Part shown: in pieces, positions 57,904 to 64,000 of the stretch
Numbering within the stretch: the stretch's first letter is position 1
How the letters are laid out: every line of letters starts with the position of its first letter
Assembly: GCF_000378185.1 (NCBI RefSeq)
Contig: NZ_KB899379.1
Coordinates: 40,900 to 104,899 of the forward strand
From: Salinimonas chungwhensis DSM 16280
Lineage (GTDB): Bacteria > Pseudomonadota > Gammaproteobacteria > Enterobacterales > Alteromonadaceae
Length of the DNA stretch: 64,000 bases
Reading direction: 5' to 3'
Made by a program: the position numbers and the translations under genes
The notes under the pieces: generated by a model
What the model was told of the DNA's origin: nothing
The model's input: the letters and a program-made list of their open reading frames with translations, nothing else
Database searches by the model: none

Positions 57904-58932
57904 TTAGCCGCGCGCCTGCTCGAAACCTTCAAGAACCAGCTTTCCGCACGCTTTATTGGACTCTAAAATCGTGTGAGCCTGAATCAGGTTAGCCACATTG
58001 ACCGGACCAAGATGCTGGCCCAGGGTGGTTTTAAGTGTTTTATTATCCAACAGCTCAGCCACACGGTTTAAAATACGATGCTGCTCGACCATATCCTCGG
58101 TGTTAAACAATGACCGGGTGTACATAAACTCCCAGTGCAGTGAAATGCTTTTTTTCTTTAACGCTGTAACGTCCAGACTCTCCGGATCATCAATCAAGCC
58201 CAGCTTTCCCTGCGGCTTCAACATTTCGACCAGTGAATCTAAGTGACTATCTGTGTGCGTCAGACTGGCAACTGCATCCACCTGATTGATGCCAATTTCT
58301 TCAAGTTGCTGAGGCAGTGACTGATGGTGATTAATCACATGATGCGCGCCCATCTCTTTTGCCCATGCGATAGTCTGAGGACGTGAGGCCGTGCTGACTA
58401 TGGTTAATTCAGTCAGCTGACGGGCCAACTGTGTCAGGATAGAGCCAACCCCACCAGCACCGCCGATAATCAACAGGACCTGGTCTTTACCACTTGCATC
58501 AGCCGGCAACTGTAAACGTGAAAACAGCAGTTCCCAGGCGGTCAATGCCGTTAACGGCATGGCAGCAGCTTCTGCATCGGACAATTTTGCCGGAGCGGTT
58601 CCCACAATACGTTCGTCCACCAGTTGGAATTCCGCGTTGGTGCCAGGGCGGGAAATGTCACCTGCATAAAATACGCGGTCACCAGGTTTGAAATATTCGC
58701 AATGCTCACCAACCGCTTCAACAATCCCGACAGCATCCCAGCCCAGTATTTTAAACTCGTCGGCGTCAGGCTCAGCAGTACGACGAATTTTAGTATCCAC
58801 CGGATTGACAGAAATGGCAGAGATTTTAACCAGCAGATCGCGGCCAGCCGGTGCTGGTTTAGCGATATTGACCAGCGAAAGTGCTTCGTCATGTAAATCA
58901 GGTGAAGCCTGTTTGTAGCCTATTGCCAGCAT
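57904..58932 (-). CDS. Zinc-type alcohol dehydrogenase-like / quinone oxidoreductase family protein
   Basis: An NADPH-dependent medium-chain reductase of the YraA/zinc-type ADH-like group. The ATG at 58930-58932 has AGGAG six bases before it and gives 342 residues; the frame opens 13 codons earlier. NPVDTKIRRTAEP and GWDAVGIVEAVGEHCEYFKPGDRVFYAG are family blocks, and GGAGGVGSILTQLARQ binds the cofactor. It lacks the zinc-binding cysteines of true alcohol dehydrogenases. It probably reduces quinones or alkenals. Confidence 0.85.
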   Translation of the reverse strand: MLAIGYKQASPDLHDEALSLVNIAKPAPAGRDLLVKISAISVNPVDTKIRRTAEPDADEFKILGWDAVGIVEAVGEHCEYFKPGDRVFYAGDISRPGTNAEFQLVDERIVGTAPAKLSDAEAAAMPLTALTAWELLFSRLQLPADASGKDQVLLIIGGAGGVGSILTQLARQLTELTIVSTASRPQTIAWAKEMGAHHVINHHQSLPQQLEEIGINQVDAVASLTHTDSHLDSLVEMLKPQGKLGLIDDPESLDVTALKKKSISLHWEFMYTRSLFNTEDMVEQHRILNRVAELLDNKTLKTTLGQHLGPVNVANLIQAHTILESNKACGKLVLEGFEQARG

Positions 58933-59030
58933 GCTATTCTCCTTTTTGGGTCGTTTAAACCGTAATGTCATTATCGATATATCTGCTTACATATCCGGTT
59001 TCTACGCAACTACGGCAAGATAGTTTGCAC

Positions 59031-59061
59031 AAAAAAAGCGCCTTCAATTCAGGCGCTTTTT
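59031..59061 (-). terminator. Intrinsic terminator of guaBA
   Basis: Stem AAAAAGCGCCT / AGGCGCTTTTT, loop TCAATTC, right after the guaA stop on the minus strand. The A-rich opposite flank may let it act on plus-strand transcripts too. Confidence 0.9.
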
Positions 59062-59062
59062 G

Positions 59063-60640
59063 CTATTCCCACTCTATAGTGGCCGGTGGTTTGCCGGATA
59101 CATCATAAACCACCCGGGAGATCCCATCGATCTCGTTGATGATGCGATTGGAAACCCGTCCCAAAAAGTCGTAGGGTAAGTGAGCCCAGTGAGCGGTCAT
59201 GAAGTCGATAGTTTCCACTGCGCGCAATGACACCACCCAGTCATACTTTCGGGCATCGCCCATTACACCTACCGAGCGAACGGGTAAAAATACAGTAAAT
59301 GCCTGGCTTACTTTGTGATAAAGATCAGCGGTATGCAGCTCTTCAATAAAGATTGCGTCGGCCTTGCGCAGCAAATCACAGTATTCTTTTTTAACTTCAC
59401 CCAATACGCGCACGCCCAGACCTGGCCCCGGGAAAGGGTGGCGATAAAGCATGTCGTACGGCAGACCAAGTTCAAGCCCGATCTTACGTACTTCATCTTT
59501 AAATAATTCGCGCAATGGCTCGACCAATCCCATTTTCATATCGTCCGGCAAACCACCCACATTGTGATGAGATTTAATTACATGGGCTTTGCCAGTTGCC
59601 GAGCCTGCTGATTCTATAACATCCGGGTAAATCGTCCCCTGGGCCAGCCACTTGGCATCTACCAGCTTACCGGCTTCTTCATCAAAGACACGAACAAACT
59701 CATTACCAATAACCTTACGTTTTGCTTCAGGATCATCAATGCCTTCCAGCGCATCTAAGAAACGGTCTTCAGCGTCCACCTTTATGATGTTAAGACCAAA
59801 ATGATCACCGAACATATCCATGACCTGCTGTCCTTCATTAAGACGCAACAAGCCGTTATCAACAAATACGCAGGTAAGTTGTTCTCCTACCGCCTGATGC
59901 ACCAGCATCGCCACTACCGAAGAGTCGACACCACCTGAGAGCCCAAGAATAACCCGGTCAGTGCCAACCTTCTCTTTTATACGGCGTACGGCATCATCGA
60001 TAATCGCTTCAGCTGTCCATAGCTTCTCACATTTGCAAATATCCATAATGAAATGGGTGAGTAAGCGCATGCCCTGCCTGGTATGGGTTACCTCGGGATG
60101 AAACTGCACCCCATAAAACTGCTTTTCCTCATTGTACATCGCAGCATGCGGGCACGAAGGGGTATGGGCAGTGGTAATAAAGCCCGGTGGAACAGACTCG
60201 ACTTTATCGCCATGGCTCATCCACACATCCATCAATGCATTACCATTGGCACCGATATGATCTTCGATTTTTTTGATCAATGGACAGGGTTTCAACACCT
60301 CTACCTGGGCGTAGCCAAATTCGCGCTTGTTGGAGCCGAAAACACTGCCACCCAGTTGCTCAGCCATCGTCTGCATACCGTAACATACGCCTAACACCGG
60401 CACGCCGGCATTAAACACATATTCTGGCGCCCGCGGTGAATCCAGTTCGGTGACCGACTCGGGGCCTCCTGAAAGGATGATCCCCTGCGGATTAAATTCA
60501 CGAATCTGTTCTTCGGTAACGTCCCACGCCCAAAGCTCACAATAAACACCAATCTCCCGCACGCGGCGCGCTATAAGCTGAGTATACTGCGACCCGAAGT
60601 CCAGTATCAGAATACGTTGGTCATGAATATTTTTGCTCAT
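59063..60640 (-). CDS. guaA: GMP synthase (glutamine-hydrolysing)
   Basis: GuaA converts XMP to GMP. The 525 residues match E. coli. The glutamine-amidotransferase domain has the nucleophile Cys in GVCYGMQ and the His-Glu pair in QFHPEVTHT. The ATP pyrophosphatase domain has LSGGVDSSV, and a dimerisation domain follows ([15 protein letters not shown]). It follows guaB by 65 bases and the two form an operon, as usual. Confidence 0.97.
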   Translation of the reverse strand: MSKNIHDQRILILDFGSQYTQLIARRVREIGVYCELWAWDVTEEQIREFNPQGIILSGGPESVTELDSPRAPEYVFNAGVPVLGVCYGMQTMAEQLGGSVFGSNKREFGYAQVEVLKPCPLIKKIEDHIGANGNALMDVWMSHGDKVESVPPGFITTAHTPSCPHAAMYNEEKQFYGVQFHPEVTHTRQGMRLLTHFIMDICKCEKLWTAEAIIDDAVRRIKEKVGTDRVILGLSGGVDSSVVAMLVHQAVGEQLTCVFVDNGLLRLNEGQQVMDMFGDHFGLNIIKVDAEDRFLDALEGIDDPEAKRKVIGNEFVRVFDEEAGKLVDAKWLAQGTIYPDVIESAGSATGKAHVIKSHHNVGGLPDDMKMGLVEPLRELFKDEVRKIGLELGLPYDMLYRHPFPGPGLGVRVLGEVKKEYCDLLRKADAIFIEELHTADLYHKVSQAFTVFLPVRSVGVMGDARKYDWVVSLRAVETIDFMTAHWAHLPYDFLGRVSNRIINEIDGISRVVYDVSGKPPATIEWE

Positions 60641-60705
60641 ACTGTTACCCGTAATAAAAATGAATCAGGCTGGTAAAACCAGCCTGAGAGATAGCGAGAG
60701 TATAG

Positions 60706-62175
60706 TTAGCCCAAACGGTAATTGGGCGCTTCTTTGGTAATGCTCACATCATGCACGTGAGACTCGCCCATTCCGGCTGCTGTAACTTTGACGAATTTAG
60801 CTTCGTTGCGCAGAATATCGATGGTTGCACAACCGGTTAATCCCATCGCAGAGCGCAAACCGCCCATTTGCTGATGAATGATATTGGCAATCGGTCCCTT
60901 ATAAGCTACTCGCCCTTCTATGCCTTCTGGTACCAGTTTTTCAGCATTTGCAGGGTCCTGGAAGTAGCGATCTGATGAACCATTTTTTTGATTCATTGCG
61001 CCCAGCGAGCCCATTCCGCGATAGGATTTAAAATAGCGCCCCTGGTACAATTCTACTTCACCCGGCGCTTCTTCTGTACCGGCCAGCATGCTACCCACCA
61101 TAACGCAGCTTGCACCTGCCGCCAGCGCTTTAGCCATATCGCCGGAAAAGCGAATGCCGCCATCAGCAATAACTGGGACGCCAGTGCCTTCCAGTGCATC
61201 CACAGCATCACTCACCGCACTAATTTGCGGCACGCCAACACCAGTTACAATGCGGGTGGTACAAATTGAGCCCGGGCCGATACCAACCTTAACAGCATCT
61301 ACACCAGCATCTACCAGCGCCTTCGCGCCAGCTGCTGTAGCTACGTTGCCCGCAATGATTTGTAGATCTGGGTATCTGTCGCGAACCTGTTTGACCTGGT
61401 CGAGTACACCCTTCGAGTGGCCGTGAGAGGTATCAATCAACAACACATCCACACCGGCATCGACCAGCAGCGCTATCCGTTCATCGGTACCGGCACCTAC
61501 ACCAACCGCTGCGCCTACGCGCAAACGGCCTAACGAATCCTTACAGGCGTTGGGTTTACTTTCTGCCTTCTGGAAATCTTTTACGGTGATAAGACCCGTC
61601 AGCTTGAATGCATCATCCACAACCAGAATCTTTTCAATACGATGCTCATGCATCAATTCCAGCACCTGCTCAGAGCTTTCGCCCTCTTTCACTGTTACCA
61701 ACTTTTCTTTACCAGTCATCACTTTGTGAACCGGCAGATCAAGGCGTTTTTCAAAGCGCATGTCACGGCCGGTAACCAGACCAATCAGGTTGTTCTGATC
61801 ATCCACAACCGGAAAACCTGAATAGCCCAGCTCTTTGCTCAGAGCCAAAACTTCACCGAGTGGGGTATCTTTGCTCACCGTAACGGGGTCGGAGACGACA
61901 CCACTTTCGTATTTTTTTACTTCACGAACATGGCGGGCCTGCTCTTCTGGCGGCATGCTTTTATGAATGAAGCCCATGCCACCTTCCTGGGCCAGGGCAA
62001 TAGCCAGTGGTGCTTCGGTGACCGTATCCATGGCGGCTGAAATCATTGGGATATTCAGTGAAATATCACGCGTCAGTTTAGTCTGCAGATTGGCAGTATG
62101 GGGAAGGACTTCTGAGTGGCCGGGAACCAGCAACACATCATCGAAAGTCAGGGCTTCTTGAACGATTCGGAGCAT
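60706..62175 (-). CDS. guaB: Inosine-5'-monophosphate dehydrogenase
   Basis: GuaB oxidises IMP to XMP, the first committed step to GMP. The 489 residues form a TIM barrel with a pair of CBS domains inserted at about 93-205. The active-site cysteine is in [11 protein letters not shown], and SLGAMNQ and GVEGRV-like flap residues ([10 protein letters not shown]) are present. It is divergent from xseA. A promoter with a GC-rich discriminator lies upstream. Confidence 0.97.
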   Translation of the reverse strand: MLRIVQEALTFDDVLLVPGHSEVLPHTANLQTKLTRDISLNIPMISAAMDTVTEAPLAIALAQEGGMGFIHKSMPPEEQARHVREVKKYESGVVSDPVTVSKDTPLGEVLALSKELGYSGFPVVDDQNNLIGLVTGRDMRFEKRLDLPVHKVMTGKEKLVTVKEGESSEQVLELMHEHRIEKILVVDDAFKLTGLITVKDFQKAESKPNACKDSLGRLRVGAAVGVGAGTDERIALLVDAGVDVLLIDTSHGHSKGVLDQVKQVRDRYPDLQIIAGNVATAAGAKALVDAGVDAVKVGIGPGSICTTRIVTGVGVPQISAVSDAVDALEGTGVPVIADGGIRFSGDMAKALAAGASCVMVGSMLAGTEEAPGEVELYQGRYFKSYRGMGSLGAMNQKNGSSDRYFQDPANAEKLVPEGIEGRVAYKGPIANIIHQQMGGLRSAMGLTGCATIDILRNEAKFVKVTAAGMGESHVHDVSITKEAPNYRLG

Positions 62176-62213
62176 GCAACAACACCTATTAGTCGAGGGT
62201 TAATTGCGGCGCA

Positions 62214-62242
62214 ATTGTAGTGTTTTTTAAGTTTCAGGTAAA
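62214..62242 (-). promoter_or_regulatory. Sigma-70 promoter of guaB
   Basis: Minus strand TTTACC (62237-62242), 17 bases, TACAAT (62214-62219), then a GC-rich discriminator (TGCGCCGC). In E. coli the guaB promoter has a similar discriminator and is under stringent control. No clear PurR operator is seen. Confidence 0.6.
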
Positions 62243-62277
62243 CTGTATTTGCCATCAATCAACAAGAAATTTTATTC

Positions 62278-63630
62278 ATGTTATTTACCACGCCCTCCAC
62301 CAGCCGTCAGATTCTGACTGTGACCAAGCTCAATCGCCTTGCCAGGACCGTTCTGGAAGGGGAAGTGGGGATGGTCTGGCTCTCTGCTGAGGTATCAAAC
62401 TTTGTCTGCGCCGCATCGGGTCATTGGTATTTCACTTTAAAAGATAACAAGGCGCAGGTCCGTGCCGCCATGTTTAAAAATACTAACCGTGCTATACGCC
62501 AGCGTCCCAAAGAAGGCGATAAAATCTTAGTCAGAGCCTCGGTAGGCTTATACGAGCCCCGGGGTGACTATCAACTTATTGTTGAACACCTTGAAAGCGA
62601 CGGTGAAGGCCAGCTAAAGCAACAGTTTGAGGCGTTAAAACAAAAATTGCACAGCGAAGGTTTGTTCGACCCCGCAAAAAAACAGGCGTTACCCTCATAC
62701 ATCCAGCGAATTGGCATTGTCACATCATCGACGGGTGCTGCCCTGCATGACGTATTGACCGTACTGAAACGCCGCAGCCCCGCGACAGAAGTTATTGTCT
62801 ATCCCAGTATGGTTCAGGGGGAGACAGCGAGCGCACAACTAATTGAAGCTCTCAATAAAGCCAATCAGCGAAATGAAACAGATGTCATCCTGCTTACCCG
62901 TGGAGGCGGTTCACTGGAGGATTTATGGTGTTTTAATGATGAAAAACTGGCTTACGCCATTGCCCAAAGTTCGCTTCCGGTGATCAGCGCGGTGGGACAT
63001 GAAATCGATGTTACCATCGCCGACTTCGTGGCTGACCTTCGCGCTCCGACGCCTTCTGCTGGTGCTGAATTACTCAGTCAGGATGTTAAAGCGCAGCAAG
63101 AACGTATCGTTACGCTGTATAAAGCGCTGGTTCGCAATACGCACAATGTTTTGCAACAAGGCCGACACCGCTATCAGGCTGCCGTTCAGCAATTGCAGAC
63201 GGTACACCCCTCGGTAAAACTACAAACCCAGTCACAGCATATCGATCGTTTACAACTACGCCTTAGTCATCAGATACAGACACGCTTAAGTCATGCTCAG
63301 CAGCGCCAGCAGCAAGCAATCAGTCGTCTGCAGCGACACGACCCACAACAACAGCTGGGCCGTTTGCAAGACCGTACTGTAAATCTGCAGCAGCGCTTAG
63401 CTGGTGCCATCTCAAAACAGCTAAGCGGTGATCGACAGCGCCTTACCAGTGCAGTGCAATTGCTGCAGTCTGTTAGCCCGCTGTCGACACTTGCCCGCGG
63501 CTACAGCATCACCTTTGACGATGACACGCCTATCACTTCAATTACATCTGTGGATCAGGGGCAGGCGATGACCACCCGGGTTGCAGATGGGGAAGTTTAC
63601 AGTCAGGTGACCGGCAAGCGTAAGGTTTGA
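62278..63630 (+). CDS. xseA: Exodeoxyribonuclease VII large subunit
   Basis: XseA is the catalytic subunit of ExoVII, which degrades single-stranded DNA. The 450 residues contain the N-terminal OB fold (LTVTKLNRLARTVLE, GHWYFTLKD), the catalytic core (STGAALHDVLTVLKRR, RGGGSLEDLWCFND, AVGHEIDVTIADFVAD) and a long coiled-coil C-terminal region rich in Gln. It is divergent from guaB, as in E. coli. Confidence 0.97.
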   Translation: MLFTTPSTSRQILTVTKLNRLARTVLEGEVGMVWLSAEVSNFVCAASGHWYFTLKDNKAQVRAAMFKNTNRAIRQRPKEGDKILVRASVGLYEPRGDYQLIVEHLESDGEGQLKQQFEALKQKLHSEGLFDPAKKQALPSYIQRIGIVTSSTGAALHDVLTVLKRRSPATEVIVYPSMVQGETASAQLIEALNKANQRNETDVILLTRGGGSLEDLWCFNDEKLAYAIAQSSLPVISAVGHEIDVTIADFVADLRAPTPSAGAELLSQDVKAQQERIVTLYKALVRNTHNVLQQGRHRYQAAVQQLQTVHPSVKLQTQSQHIDRLQLRLSHQIQTRLSHAQQRQQQAISRLQRHDPQQQLGRLQDRTVNLQQRLAGAISKQLSGDRQRLTSAVQLLQSVSPLSTLARGYSITFDDDTPITSITSVDQGQAMTTRVADGEVYSQVTGKRKV

Positions 63631-64000
63631 TTGTTTGTGACGGGCGTTGGATAACGCAGTTGGATAACTCAGTTGGAAGTATTTCAACAGGTTGAGGCTC
63701 GATTAGGCAAAAGCTTAAATAACCTTGATGGCTAACTTACCTAGAGACAATTCTCAACTTTTCTCGCTTTTTCTATAAAGAGCAAGAGCTAAAAGCATCC
63801 AGCCCGCCTGTCACACTTGCATACGGTTTATCGGTAGCGGACTTTTTGACCATCGAGTTCTTGAAAAAGCAAAATCTTTGAAAAAAGATAGGGCCGCTTT
63901 TTACTGCCCTTCAGCTCAGGTTCAACGCTGAACAGAATAAGGGAAAGCAAGTCTCATCAGGGACGATGAGACAAGGGCAAACAGGGCCACGGATGGCCCT
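63631..64000. other. Non-coding tail of the window with hairpins
   Basis: No gene is seen in these 370 bases. They contain the 13-base tandem at 63646, GTCTCATC/GATGAGAC (63951-63958 / 63965-63972, loop AGGGAC) and AGGGCCA/TGGCCCT (63983-63989 / 63994-64000, loop CGGA). Both stems are perfect, and the second ends exactly at the window edge. There is no T-run, so these are not typical terminators. They may belong to a dispersed repeat or to the leader of the next gene, which is outside the window. Confidence 0.55.
63646..63678. repeat. Short tandem repeat after xseA (13-bp unit)
   Basis: GTTGGATAACGCA (63646), GTTGGATAACTCA (63659) and the partial GTTGGAA (63672): two and a half copies of a 13-base unit starting 15 bases after the xseA stop. 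It is too short to call functional. Confidence 0.6.

Noticed and set aside
63646..63678. Possible CRISPR array
   Set aside because: The unit is 13 bases, there are fewer than three copies and no spacers or cas genes.

Overview
The window is a gene-dense chromosomal segment of a marine-type gammaproteobacterium. Protein similarity, gene order and regulatory signals all suggest the Alteromonadales (Alteromonas or a close relative); the genus is an inference. Nearly everything is core genome. I see no insertion sequences, prophage, integrase or CRISPR array.

Layout. 1-6824 (minus): the sigma-E block rpoE-rseA-rseB-rseC, then lepA-lepB-rnc-era, with era cut by the window edge. 6943-13121: divergent nadB, a maoC/ygfX/sdhE group, ygfZ, an SlyD-like FKBP, glnB and nadE. 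13322-23375: a pseudopilin and type IV pilus region. It holds a FimT-like gene, a lone inverted pilin, a four-gene set ordered like E. coli ppdA-ppdB-ygdB-ppdC, and the opposing operon pilV-pilW-pilX-pilY1-pilE. 23512-30920 (minus): murJ, ribF, ileS, lspA, fkpB, ispH, with rpsT divergent. This block next to the minor-pilin operon is an arrangement also known from Pseudomonas. 31575-34483: a putative PhoB-controlled OlsF-type ornithine-lipid synthase and two small unknown genes. 34548-43385 (minus): tig, clpP, clpX, lon, hupB, ppiD (protein folding and quality control). 43715-44263 (minus): five tRNAs, Pro-Arg-His-Leu-Pro. 44595-46003: folD and a DUF1415 gene. 46024-50572 (minus): a Gld-type ABC exporter cluster. 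50830-55176 (plus): trmO, proS, an MBL hydrolase and pldA. 55187-62175 (minus): an HDAC-family gene, a chemoreceptor, a zinc-less alcohol-dehydrogenase-like oxidoreductase, guaA and guaB. 62278-63630: xseA. The last 370 bases hold short repeats and two perfect hairpins.

How the parts work together. Envelope stress (rpoE/rseABC, ppiD, lepB, lspA) and cytoplasmic proteostasis (tig, clpXP, lon) are both present, with a readable sigma-E promoter before rpoE and a sigma-32 promoter before lon. NAD synthesis (nadB, nadE) lies near the PII sensor glnB. The pilus genes supply the tip and priming complex of a type IV pilus.

The strongest non-routine signal is four tandem 11-bp-spaced PhoB half-sites at 31575-31614. 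They lie ten bases before a -10 box, upstream of a fused two-domain acyltransferase, and fit phosphate-starvation control of phosphorus-free ornithine lipids. Also notable are a PilY1 whose von Willebrand domain is split by two tandem related modules, and a small membrane protein (34316-34483) starting at GTG.
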